Shown: positions 33,657 through 43,639 of the stretch, piece by piece
Layout: every line of letters starts with the position of its first letter
How positions within the stretch are numbered: position 1 is the stretch's first letter
Assembly: GCA_029964075.1 (NCBI GenBank)
Contig: CM057138.1
Span: forward strand, 13,820,932 to 13,884,931
Source: Patiria pectinifera
Lineage: Eukaryota; Echinodermata; Asteroidea; Valvatida; Asterinidae
Length of the DNA: 64,000 nt
Reading direction: 5' to 3'
Program-made: the position numbers and the translations under genes
The notes under the pieces: model-generated
Told to the model about the DNA's origin: nothing
What the model saw: only the letters and a program-made list of their open reading frames with translations
Database searches by the model: none

Positions 33657-34365
33657 CTGCAAAAAAAACCCAAATAATATGAGTCTTTATATTCATCAAG
33701 ACAACGCATTTATTCTTTTCAATTACTCAATTTAAAACACCGCATGTGCAATATCCCTGAGTACCCTGGAAATGGTGTGTTTGTAGAAATAAATACCAGT
33801 CTGGGTTGAAGTTGAAATTTCAAGAGTTAATCACATGTGGCTGTCATTCGAACTCTGCTATCTTAACACTACATGACATAATTGTATTCAATCCCACATA
33901 CTTTTCCAAAGCACATATTCACCTAAGCAAAAAAAAAAAAAAAAAAAAAACAATTTATGCAATTTTAAGTAAAATGGGCCGTATTGATAAACACTAGAAG
34001 ATGTTATCACATCAGAAAGCCTGTCTACGACGCTAGGGACGCCATGGCCGATAAACGACCGGCTGCAATGATGATAACAAGCAAACAGCCTAAGCATTTA
34101 ATGGATAAAACCATTTAGGAACAGAACATTTTCGTCTTCATATGAATACAAGTTTATTTTACTGTTCAGCATTCACTAGGCTTTCACTCATTATATGTGG
34201 TAGCAGATTCTTCTTAATGTTGGCCGATTGCACGGACGAATAGTTGTCAACAATAAGGTATATTTAGTGTGTACAAGCTGGCACATGCAGGGTTTGAACA
34301 TCGTCCAAATCGTCAAGGTAATGTGTACAGCGCAGTAGTTAATTTGGGCCTTAAATCTAGCTTAA
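33657..34365. other. Presumed intron sequence with an A-run
   Basis: An A-run of about 22 lies at 33,930-33,950. No exon with acceptable splice sites and no known repeat is seen. Confidence 0.5.
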
Positions 34366-35570
34366 ATACGAAAGCCCGTTAGTGCCAACGAAACAAAGGT
34401 TTGGAACGCGGGCATTGCCGTACTTCATGTCCATAATGTACAAGAACGATTTCAGGCCAGAGCGAAGTGCCGTTTCTTGGTCTATGGTTCCATAAGAGCC
34501 GCGCCGCGCCGTCTATTTTTAATATTTTTGGAATGTTTTGGGTTTTTTTTGGGAATATTTGGTTTTTTTTGGGGGGGATGGTTTTTTTTATTTTTTATAT
34601 TGTTATATTTTTATATTTTGTTTAATTTTTTTCACCTATCTGGCGTCAGCGGCGCCCTTCCCATAGACACTAGTGCTAAATGCCCATACTTTAAAATTCT
34701 TTTAAAAATACTCAGAACTCTCACAGGTAGTCAAGCTGCACAGAAAAATGATGATCAACATGTCATCTTTCCTTTTCTTTTCATTTTTTGGTGGGTTGAC
34801 CATTGACTTTTCAAGATCTTCTCACCCAAGAAAGACCCCTATTTTTCCCTAGGCGAAAAAGTAGCCATCTTAAAAAACGATCCCTCCACAACATGGCAAA
34901 ATAGCGCCACTTTCGAGCCCAATAGCATCCAAAATGCTCAGAATTGAAAGCCCCAAGTCCGGGCCAGAGGTTCATTACCATATCTCTTCAATTCCCTAAT
35001 TTTATCAGAACTTTCTAATATAGAATATTTTGAGGGTATAACTTTTATTCATGAGCTCGGCGGACCGATTTAGGCCTATTTACCGGTGTGCACCCTATAG
35101 ATTCATCAGGAATAGTCAGAATCTTTTGGTCTGGGAACCAGACTACTCAGGGGAAGGGCGCCGCTGACGGCAGGTAGGTACACAAAAAATTCCCCTCCAA
35201 AAAACTTTAAAAAATCCCCCCCCCCCAAAAAAAATGTCCACAAAAAATAAAAAAAAAAAAATCTAAAAAAAAAATCTAAAAAAACCCACAAACAATTCCA
35301 AAAGTTACTAAAAATAGACTGCGCGGCCTTTATGAAACATGGACCAAGAAACGGCACTTCGGCTATGGCCTGAAATCGTTCTGGTACATTATGGACATGA
35401 AGTACGGCAATGCCCGCGTACCAACCTTCGTTTCGTAAAGTTAAAAAAAAAAGTAAAACAAATTCCACAATAAAAACAAAAATTCCCCCCCCCCCAAAAA
35501 AAAACACTTTCCCAAAAAAAATATAAAAAAAATAAAAAATGTTGGCCCCAACGGGCTTTCGTACTTAAAC
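34366..35570. repeat. Large inverted repeat with T/G-rich and A/C-rich inner arms
   Basis: TACGAAAGCCCGTT..GGCATTGCCGTACTTCATG..CGATTTCAGGCC..GGCGTCAGCGGCGCCCTTCC at 34,366-34,665 reappears inverted at 35,145-35,565. Each arm contains long T- and G-runs (A- and C-runs in the other arm) that make spurious Phe/Gly-rich frames. The spacer at 34,666-35,144 is unique. Related flanking words (CTGGGAACCAGACTA at 35,132) also occur in the L unit. It is a foldback element or an inverted duplication. Confidence 0.7.
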
Positions 35571-37161
35571 TGATAAAGTCGCAGAAAGCAGATCGCATAT
35601 TGTCGTGAAACTTGTAAAGTGCCACAATCTCCTGTAAAGGAAGTCTCAATTGCCTAAAAAAAACCAGACACGTGCAGCTGGCAAAATGATACCAAATCCA
35701 TTATACAACTATCTGGTATATAGAAGAAATATAACTGTTTGAACAAATGGATTATCTAATAAACCTAACAATTGTTTTATTTCGTTTAGTCCCCGAATGA
35801 AGTTGAATAAGAAGTTGTCCTCAATTATTACTTCATCGCATTACACAGGAACACTTGCAAGATTTGTAATACAATGCGAAATTATTGGCTATTTCCTAGG
35901 AATGAAATTAATAATAAAACAAATATATAAATCTTGCATAAATGTAATTTGAAATAAAGTCCATGGTATCACTTCTATTACGAACACAGTTGGTTTAGTA
36001 TTAGGCGAACAAAATTCATAAATGAAGCATTTTCTGGGCATCAGGATTTCCTTTGTCTTTTCAAAGTTAGCCACCAACCCAGCCTTGATAAAAATGTCCA
36101 GTAAATACCTGAAATCTGTAGCATTTATTTCATTTTATTTATACAAAATAAACTAAACGCTTGTAGTCCAGCCAAAGCTAAAAACAATAAAATAAACGCT
36201 TATAGTCTAGCCAAAGCTAGAATTGCTTTTTTCGTAAATTAGCTTTCGCTTCATTGTCATTTATACAAGTGGGAGTTTATGCTTAATTGAAAATGGGCAA
36301 CATAAGCAAAGACTTGTTTTTATTCATACAACCTACGTGTTTCAAGAGCATTTCATTTTGTTTTAGACTTGACATGTTGTTTGCCACAATACAAACACAT
36401 TGCTGTTCCTGATTTCTTTTGAGACTACTGATGGCCAAATTAGAAGAGAAAATAAACGTGAACGAGTCAGAGTTGTTGTTTTAAAACTCAAACACAATTC
36501 GCATTATATCATGGGTGACTGAATCCTGTATGACATAATTGTGTTTGCTGTTCCAGCTGGTAATAAACAAGCTTTATGATTGGAAACATATCGGAAGCTA
36601 CGGGCCAACGAAATCTTGTTCATGCATGAGCCACGTGATTGTGCCACTTAATATCTGGAAGGAGTAGCGTTTATATTTCAAAAACAAAACAAAACAAGGC
36701 AAACCAAAATCAGGTGATTGACCCCAGAGACGGAATGCTGACCTTTGACCCCAGTTTGGTCATGTGACATGTAGGGGCTCGGCTACTGTTATTTTGACAA
36801 AGTTTCGTTGAATTTGGTAGGAGCAATATACAATGTCAACGGGTTTTATTTACTAACTAACGGACTAAAGGAGAGACATGTTGATTTCTTGAGCTGCTAT
36901 CCCGCAGCAACAAAAAGTACAATTGCTGAAATAAAAAAGGCTCTGCACCGATCAGAGAAACATTTTCTCCAAGCTAGAGTTGTTAAACTCAAGTGTTTCT
37001 TTTATTAGCATGCTAGAGTTTAATTTCTTTCTCACAGCCTCATTACCTAACATTACTAGTATGCATAATTTTTCTACATGTACTGCTGTCATATTGATCA
37101 TATCTTAATTTGCATCATATAAAACAAGGAAAAGGAAACATTATGTCTTTTTATCACTTAC
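35571..37161. other. Presumed intron; contains a second copy of a dispersed repeat
   Basis: At 36,585-36,940 lies the uninterrupted counterpart of 21,600-22,320 (TTCATGCATGAGCCACGTG, TGACCTTTGACCCC, TTGAGCTGCTATCCCGCAGC). Near 36,150-36,222 a 29-bp direct repeat (AACGCTT.TAGTC.AGCCAAAG) occurs twice. Nothing else is recognised. Confidence 0.5.
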
Positions 37162-37236
37162 CACATTGGCAGATGGTTAATCCTGGAAGGGTTGTTGGTC
37201 CTGAAGTGGTGGTTGATCCTGGAGTGGTGGTTGATC
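37162..37236 (-). CDS. Thr/Pro/Gly-rich exon ending in a Cys pair
   Basis: The minus-strand exon ends CAATGTG|GTAAGT, a near-consensus donor in phase 1. The likely acceptor is the CACTCCAG after a pyrimidine-rich stretch (TTATCCCCTCCCTTGTGTC). That gives 75 nt, phase 1-1, encoding STTTPGSTTTSGPTTLPG followed by LTICQC. An alternative is that the exon reaches further upstream: the frame is open to an ATG at 37,348 with a hydrophobic stretch (SVLLFVNFLKLTVC) that would make a signal peptide and a first exon. The two models differ in whether the protein starts here. In either, it can splice in frame to the HYR exon at 33,656. Confidence 0.6.
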
Positions 37237-37676
37237 CTGGAGTGGTGGTTGACACAAGGGAGGGGATAATGTCACATACAGTTAATTTTAAGAAGTTGAC
37301 AAACAGCAGGACGGATTTGAATGTGTATGAGGGCCAAAAGTCAAACAAACATTGTGAAGTGCGATTACGTGGAACACTCTTTACTCAAATACGAAACTCA
37401 ATAATGATTTCTTCCCAGCTTAACAACAAAATAACAATAAGAGGGACTTTTTGTTGCGGTTGTTGTTGTTGATGTTGTTCTTAAGAATATTAAAATGACA
37501 GTCGACGAAAAAAGTTTGTTTGGGTGCTAGAATGTCATTCCTTCAAACACCTTCATTTACCCAACGTTACTGGTACACGAGTACATCCTAATTCAGGTTT
37601 ACTGCTCTGATGACGCTCAATTCAAAACTGAAGTTTTTTTTACAATCAAAACACATAATGTTATGTTTTTACTCAC

Positions 37677-37694
37677 CACATGGGCAAATGGATC
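37677..37694 (-). CDS. Micro-exon candidate paralogous to the 37,162 exon
   Basis: On the minus strand CCATGTG|GTGAGT mirrors the CAATGTG|GTAAGT donor of the next exon, again in phase 1, and the residues before it (TTIPGSICPC) mirror PTTLPGLTICQC. If the acceptor is the matching ATTCCAG, the exon is only 18 nt. A longer exon reaching about 37,755 is possible because the frame stays open through STTASTTIPG. The start is therefore uncertain. It is likely an older tandem duplicate of the neighbouring exon and could be decayed. Confidence 0.35.
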
Positions 37695-37828
37695 CTGGAA
37701 TGGTGGTTGATGCAGTTGTGGAAGGTTGGTGGGAGAGTCCATTTAGGGGGAGGAGAGTTGAAATTCTTGTTAATACTGCATCGTTTAATTTTTACATGTT
37801 GTTCTATAGTTAAAAAGGCAATGTCCTT

Positions 37829-37956
37829 GGGTAAGGGTTAGGGTTAGGATTTGGGTTAGGGTTAGGGTTTGGGTTAGGGTTTGGGTTAAGGTTAGGGTTA
37901 GAGTTAGAGTAAGGCTTAGGGTTAGCGCAAGGGTTAGGATTAGGTGGTTAGGGTGA
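37829..37956 (+). repeat. Interstitial telomere-like TTAGGG tract, degenerate
   Basis: About twenty units of TTAGGG and its variants (TTTGGG, TTAAGG, TTAGAG, TTAGGAT) run for 128 bp between the mucin-like exons. TTAGGG is the deuterostome telomere repeat. The level of decay indicates an old internal tract and not a chromosome end. The Leu/Thr frame on the minus strand is its translation. Confidence 0.85.
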
Positions 37957-38675
37957 AGGTTGTGAAACACTGGTATCGGGGGTAATGGTATGCACTCCTC
38001 TGGACTCGCTATACAATATCTACCAGAATCAGCTAGGCCAGGTAGGCACAATCACATCATCAAGCTAAAAACAATGTTAACGGTTTACAAGCTGTCGTAT
38101 AATTACAAGATTGCTCTTCAGATGCGAAACATGAGCTTTATACAGAACAATATATGCACTTTGACAAGCATTTCATGGCTTGACTTATTATGAACAACCT
38201 ACGTTGAAAGTGCTGGACTCGTTTGAATTTCCATTTTGAAACATTAATTATTCTGGAGGAAAACAATCAAGTATGAGTTGTGTTTTAAGTACAAAAACAC
38301 TGACCACAACACATATACAGTGTTGGTCAATGGTCACCACATGTGAGGTCTTTCACATTCTGTTTCTTACTACTTTATCTCATGATCTGAGTCATGAAAA
38401 CAGATGGAACATTCATTTGGGCCGTTTCCATGAAAAAGTTCGTTTTGTTTTAATTTGCCACAAAAGGTGTTTATTTTGTTAAGGTAAGCGAGATCACCTT
38501 TACTCTGAATCAAGACTTAGCAGCACTGCATCAAAGCGTGCAGCGGTTGCTGTACAACTGGAGAGGTGGTTGATTCTGTCGATATTTAATCTAAATTTCC
38601 TTCAACTGCTAGTCTAGAGTGAAGCTGCAACATGGCAAATAGCAGCACAGATTTAAAAAATGTAGGTGAATGGAT
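37957..38675. other. Presumed intron
   Basis: No repeat family is recognised. Near 38,550-38,575 the minus strand reads TCGACAG|AATCAACCACC..CTCCAG, similar to the start of the exon at 19,980, but no donor follows. It may be a dead Thr-rich exon. Confidence 0.4.
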
Positions 38676-38721
38676 CAAAAGTACGGAGCCCCTAAAGGGA
38701 CATCCAAAATATTTTTTTTAT

Positions 38722-38954
38722 CTCGTGCGCACGACATATATCTCGTGCGCACGACATAATTTATCTCGTGCGCACGAGATATATCTCGTGCGCACGACAT
38801 AATTTATCTCGTGCGCACGACATATATCTCGTGCGCACGACATAATTTATCTCGTGCGCACGACATAATTTATCTCGTGCGCACGACATATATCTCGTGC
38901 GCACGACATAATTTATCTCGTGCGCACGACATATATCTCGTGCGCACGACATAA
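38722..38954. repeat. Left subterminal array: 11 copies of palindrome TCGTGCGCACGA
   Basis: Eleven copies of TATCTCGTGCGCACGAC are separated alternately by ATA-type and ATAATT-type spacers (periods about 20 and 23 bp). The core TCGTGCGCACGA is a perfect 12-bp palindrome. The asymmetric flanks (CTC..GAC) give the array a direction opposite to that of the right array. Confidence 0.9.
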
Positions 38955-40155
38955 TACACGCATGTCATGCACGTGTGTGTAGTAGGCATTGATCTCCATA
39001 TACACAGACTGGATAGGACATCGCGCCGTGTTTGTGCACGAATGCGCGGCCGAACAATGGCGGCGCGTTTACTGTCAGACGGGTAAACGCGCATTGTGCT
39101 TTCACTGTTTACTTTGGAAAATGGATTATTGAGTGACATTTTTCTGACAGGAGGGAGTTCAAGCGCTCCTCCAAAACAATCTTAAAAAAAAATAACTGAA
39201 CGATGAAGAAGAGTTACCCTCAATCCCTCCAAACAGCTTTTCCACACTTTCTTGATATACACTTTCTTATTATGCATTTTCGAAATTCAAGAAACCCCCC
39301 TAATTTCCTTTCCCCTTATTTTTTTTTAATCCCTCCTCTCAAAAATGATTGTAAGTAAATTGCTATTTCATTTTTGGCACATTGGTCATTAGAGCACACT
39401 GAATTACTCCATCAATGAAATGATTATTGTATTAATAATATGCTGAAATGACATCATATTTTTTAACTGAACACTCACATGAGAAATTGTATGGAGATTC
39501 ATTCAAATAATTGATATATTTATTAAAAACCCGAACACAAACCAATTAGATTCTAAAAGGTAAGAAAAAAAACTTAATTTTACAAAGTAATCAGTAAAAA
39601 TTCTTCCCGTCCCTAGATTGATCAGGGAATGACATCGTTCACCTCTTGTGATATTGTGTGAAAGGAGATGAAGCACAAACCAAAATTCTATTTTTGTCAA
39701 AGAATTGTAATTCAAGCTACGCACGGTCTTGTTTTATAATTAAATGTTTAGCTATACTTCTGAAAAAAAAATATAATTACTTGTAAGTGTAATGGGAATC
39801 GTTTTTGTAAGCGAATATGACGGTGTATTAATGGCTATAGCTAATAATCTTATATAAAGGCGCACACAATATAATTTCAAACTGTAAAAGTACTCATTGC
39901 TTTCTTCACCATACAAACTGTCAATAATGTGGAGCTCACAAAAATACTTGCGTTGAACTCCACAGCTTCTTTCCAAAAAGAAAATAAATCAATGTTAACA
40001 GTTCCACATCGTGAAAATTGATTAAGTCAAACTCTCAGATGCCTATCACATCGCATGTTCCATTCAGTGGATGATACAGTTGATTCCATCCCTCCGTGAA
40101 GTTCTCCATTTTCGTCCGTCTCGAATATCGTCCTGCAGCTGGTGGTTTTTGCATG

Positions 40156-40513
40156 CTATGGCTTTGCTGAAGTTCTTTCAGGATCAAGAATTTGAAGTAT
40201 CATTCGCACATCTTCCTTTTTACATTGTAAGTTATGCAAGTGGCATTTCTCGGACATCCATCTGTATCCATGAAGTTTACCAGAAATTTGGATTTGATCA
40301 TGAATAAATTCGACAACATCTGTAATGTTGGAGTAATATTTTCTGCGGAACAGACCAAGTTTTCTTAGAATTCGTTTGAGGTGTCGTAGTGATAAAATAA
40401 TGCCATGCTCCAGCGCCAATATCTGTACAATATCTTTGTACAGAAGGCCCATTTCAAAGTACAGCTTGATGGCTTCATCTCTCAGGTTGTTGACAGCATC
40501 CATTGTCTGCAGC
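40156..40513 (-). pseudogene. N-terminal part of an integrase-core (IS3EU-like) transposase
   Basis: Minus-strand coding follows the acceptor TTAATCTCCTTTCAG at 40,514, and the ATG lies ten bases later (40,503). The 115 codons show a helix-turn-helix region (IKLYFEMGLLYKDIVQILAL, then SLRHLKRILRKLGLFRRK) and the family hallmark LHGYRWM with RMILQILDPE, which in full-length relatives precedes the DDE integrase core. Here a stop follows ILDPERTSAKP. No DDE core is found in the remaining 1.2 kb down to 38,955. The protein could bind DNA but not catalyse transposition. A short frame at 40,035-40,109 (MENFTEGWNQLYHPLNG) vaguely recalls the C-terminal part of such integrases, so an internal deletion is possible. 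Confidence 0.72.
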
Positions 40514-40817
40514 CTGAAAGGAGATTAATACGTATTTCATTACATGCACACACTCTGGACATCATGTCTGTTACCAATACACTGAGTGAGCTCAGTTTTA
40601 GACAAGACGGATTACCAGAACAACTTTAATTAACGTGCCATGTTCAACCATGTACGATAAAGTAACAGAATGACACTCAATTCAATGCGATATAGGCCTA
40701 GGTCACGTACTACCTGTTTAGTCACTGAAAATGCTGTCTAGACTTTCCACGCCACTTAGGATTACACAAGTTACACCTTTCTGTGTACGTACTTCTGTCA
40801 AAGCAACCGGGAGATTA

Positions 40818-40940
40818 TGTCGTGCGCACGAGATATAAGTCGTGCGCACGAGATAAATTATGTCGTGCGCACGAGATATATGTCGTGCGCACGAGATAAA
40901 TTATGTCGTGCGCACGAGATATATGTCGTGCGCACGAGAT
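40818..40940. repeat. Right subterminal array: 6 copies of palindrome TCGTGCGCACGA
   Basis: Six copies of GTCGTGCGCACGAGATA, the reverse complement of the left-array unit, lie immediately inside the right TIR with the same alternating spacing. The two arrays differ in copy number (11 against 6). Confidence 0.9.
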
Positions 40941-40984
40941 AAAAAAAAAAAATTGGATGTCCCTTTAGGGGCTCCGTACAAAAG

Positions 40985-41397
40985 CCAGTACATTTTGTAC
41001 CAATATTTTGAAGTCACACCAATTTCCAGTGTCTATGCAAAGTAATTCACTCAAATGTCAACCAAATGTTATCAGTTTGGTTTGTGGTCTTACTGTTTTT
41101 CGTTTGGCACACACGCAGAAAACATTTCGAGAAGTTGGGATCTGGTTTTAGACCAAACTGTCTCAACGTCCCATTTGAGCTGTCTTCAAGCTTTTGTGAT
41201 CTTCACATTAAGAAACACATTTCACATTATTTTTTGACTAAGACAATAACTTTCGGACGATTAATATTTATTAAGAATTATTAAATGAACAAGCAAAAAT
41301 AAAACGGAATAGAACTTTCAGAGATTTATTGAAATGTAGCAATTTAATGATAGAAGTATCTAAACATTGTCACCACCCTTGGTTAGGGTGATTGTAC
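40985..41397. other. Presumed intron between the transposon and the mucin exon
   Basis: No exon or repeat is recognised. If the mucin exon does not use the donor at 41,397, its frame would end at a stop at 41,370. Confidence 0.4.
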
Positions 41398-41943
41398 CTG
41401 GAGTGTTGCTGATAGCTGTTGGCATGCTGGCTGACCCTATGCTGCTTGGAGTGCCGGATGATACTAGAGAGGTGATTAATAATGGAGTGGTAGCTGGTGT
41501 TGTAGGAAGTCCAGTTTCCATGGTAGTTGATGAAATAGTGGTTGACCCTAAAGAGGTGTTTGGAACAGGAGTGTTGGATGTTTCTCGAGTGGTGGCTTGT
41601 GCCGAAGTGGTGGTTTGTGTTGTGGAAGATCCATCTACTGGAGGGATGATTGATCCTGCAGTGGTGGATGTTCCTGGAGTGGCAGCTTGTGTCAGAGTGG
41701 TGCTTGGTGTTGTTGGAGATCCATCTACTGGAGGGGTGGTTGATCCTACAGTGGTTGATGTTTCTGGAGGGATGGCTTGTGCCAGAGTGGTCTTTGATGG
41801 CGTAGGAGATACATCTACTGGAGGGGTGGTTGATCCTGTAGATGCGAATGTTCCTGGAGGGACTGCTTGTGGCAGAGTCGTATCTGGTGGTGTAGGAGAT
41901 CCATCTACTAGAGAGCTGGTTGATCCCCCAGTGGTGGATGTTC
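41398..41943 (-). CDS. Mucin-like exon with 30-residue Thr/Ser/Pro repeats
   Basis: On the minus strand the exon begins after CATCACTCTGCCCTCCAG and ends ACTCCAG|GTACAATC. It is 546 nt, phase 1 at both ends like the other exons of this locus. It encodes about 182 residues: four tandem 30-residue units of the form PGTSTT.GS..PPVDGSPT and P..TTL.QA.P, then a looser Ser/Thr/Pro-rich tail. There are no cysteines, and nearly half the residues are Thr or Ser, as in O-glycosylated stalk or mucin domains. Upstream, a further unit (VVGSPTPSNIT) continues in a shifted frame within the presumed intron, suggesting that the acceptor arose inside a repeat unit. Reading through the donor to a stop at 41,370 is the alternative 3' end. 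Confidence 0.65.
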
Positions 41944-42488
41944 CTGGAGGGCAGAGTGATGTTTGATGGTGTTGGAGATCCAACTACGACAGAATAGTTT
42001 ATAGAATGGCTGTTGACCCTAAAATGGTGCTTGTACTCAACTTGCCTCATTATAATTACCCTTTTGTATATACAGTTAGGTCTTGACGGGTCAAACCTCA
42101 AGGAAACGGGTTCAAAATTAGACTGAAGCGTCATATAGGGACATTTAGTTTCTGGACGCACAGCGCCGACAAATTTGTCGCTGCGCCGTTACCCATGGTG
42201 GGATTTTTATGCTTTTGGTCTCAAAAGGTGGGCCAGACTCGAGGCTAAAGAGTCAGGAACGCTCGGGTTGGGAAATCTTTTTTTGGCAATGACATTTTTG
42301 TAAACAGTTAGCAGGGGCGGATTTTAGGGTTAAAAACGATTAATTGGGAAATTGAATTATGTCTTGGTTAACAGCAATTCTTTGGCTAATCAATGAAACT
42401 CGAACACATTTTTCAATCTCACAGTGAGGTTTAAGATACACATGCCTTACAATCAAATCGACAAATTGAATAAAAAGGGTGCATGTTA
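41944..42488. other. Presumed intron upstream of the mucin exon
   Basis: A partial mucin-repeat unit in another frame lies at about 41,960-42,000. The remainder has no recognised exon or repeat. Confidence 0.4.
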
Positions 42489-42853
42489 GTGTTTGATTAG
42501 TGGCTCCTTACTCAAGCGAGTAAACAAGCAAGAGGGTATGTCTGTGTTTGATTAGTGGCTCCTTACTCAAGCGAGTAAACAAGCAAGAGGGTATGTCTGT
42601 GTTTGATTAGTGGCTCCTTACTCAAGCGAGTAAACAAGCAAGATGGTATGTTTGTGTTTGATTAGTGGCGCCTTACTCAAGCGAGTAAACAAGCAAGAGG
42701 GTATGTCTGTGTTTGATTAGTGGCTCCTTACTCAAGCGAGTAAACAAGCAATAGGGTATGTTTGTGTTTGATTAGTGGCGCCTTACTCAAGCAAGTAAAC
42801 AAGCAAGAGGGCATGTTAAGTGTTTTATAAGTGGCTCATTTCTCATGTGAGAA
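42489..42853 (+). repeat. Minisatellite, six 55-bp units plus a degraded seventh
   Basis: Units start at 42489, 42544, 42599, 42654, 42709 and 42764. Each is GTGTTTGATTAGTGGC(T/G)CC followed by TTACTCAAGCGAGTAAACAA and GCAAGAGGGTATGT. TTACTCAAGCGAGTAA can form a hairpin. Single-base variants (GCTCC/GCGCC, GTCTG/GTTTG) define two unit types that partly alternate. A seventh, diverged unit follows to about 42,853. Confidence 0.95.
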
Positions 42854-43639
42854 CACGATAAAGAGGTGATTGATGTTTGTGGCTGTGAAATGGACTACAA
42901 TACAGTTATCTCATAGAGTGCTTTTAGGTTTCCTCATTTCAACTTAAATCGTACTGATAGGAAATATGAAGTATGCTGATACCGACATGGTTGTTTGCGC
43001 CTTAAAAACTTTGCACAGGTCAGATAATCACGTGGTCAGTTATCATCAATGCAAGAAATATGAAATGGAAACAAGTCTGACCTCCAGTTTATAAAGTGAA
43101 AAAGCAGCACACTTTTTTGTCTTTTTTTTTAGCAGGATATAAAGATAGGCACTTTTAAAAAAGTATGTTGTTTTACAACGGCTTACATTAAAACAACAGA
43201 GAATTTGTTGTTTTTTGCTTAAATACAGTTAATAAGTGTTGGTGAACAAGTATCGTCGAAACTGTCTACAACATCCATGTTAAGCAGCACAGGTTAACTG
43301 TTCAAAACCGGCTCGTGCTGGAAATTTCTTGTTGTTTTAATCGATGCTGTATATATTTTTGAAAACCTTACAAATAAACGATTAATTTAATTTATTGATC
43401 CTGTCTTGAATTTTTATCTTCCAAAAAAGGCAATTTTCCGCGTTCTGGAAATATTGTGCGTGCACAAGTAACTCAGTATTTGATAAGCCAGTACAAGTAA
43501 ATGCCGAACAGCACTTACAATTCAAAGCTGTGATGGCCGAAATTAAGTTCCTAACCCCCCGGAGCGCGGTCCCGGGCTTATTTCAAGGGATGTTCTTGCA
43601 GGAAAAAAAAAACCACGAAAGGCACGAAGTAGGATACAA
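42854..43639. other. No recognisable feature
   Basis: Non-coding by appearance, with T-rich stretches and no repeats that I can match within the window. The C/G-rich ACCCCCCGGAGCGCGGTCCCG at 43,553-43,573 stands alone. Confidence 0.4.

Larger units (their letters stand above)
38682..40978 (-). mobile_element. IS3EU-like DNA transposon, 6-bp TSD, internally reduced
   Basis: The ends TACGGAGCCCCTAAAGGGAC.. and ..GTCCCTTTAGGGGCTCCGTA are perfect inverted repeats of about 26 bp. They are flanked by the 6-bp direct repeat CAAAAG at 38676-38681 and 40979-40984. Just inside each TIR, after an A/T run, sits an array of a 12-bp palindrome. The two arrays face each other. The minus strand encodes the N-terminal part of an integrase-type transposase. 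Six-bp duplications and this transposase type fit the eukaryotic IS3-related group IS3EU as I recall it; assignment needs a database check. With only 2.3 kb and no DDE core found, it is probably a deletion derivative. Confidence 0.88.

Noticed and set aside
34477..35649. Phe/Gly-rich frames around 34.5-35.6 kb
   Set aside because: They arise from T- and G-runs in the arms of an inverted repeat and contain no domain.
37785..38051. Leu/Thr repeat protein on the minus strand
   Set aside because: It is a translation of the TTAGGG tract.
38520..38575. Additional Thr-rich exon (AATCAACCACC after TCGACAG)
   Set aside because: No splice donor follows in the right frame; it may be a dead duplicate of the exon at 19,924-19,980.
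38761..39139. Cys/Arg-rich frames (CARDKLCRAHE repeats) on the minus strand
   Set aside because: They are translations of the TCGTGCGCACGA palindrome array in the transposon; other frames of the same array are equally open.
38721..40940. CRISPR-like array because of regularly spaced palindromes
   Set aside because: Spacers are only a few bases, repeated and not unique; the arrays lie inside a eukaryotic transposon between its TIRs.
41367..41966. 199-codon Val/Gly-rich frame on the plus strand
   Set aside because: It is the antisense of the mucin-like exon. The minus strand has the splice sites, the Thr/Ser/Pro composition and the phase shared with neighbouring exons.
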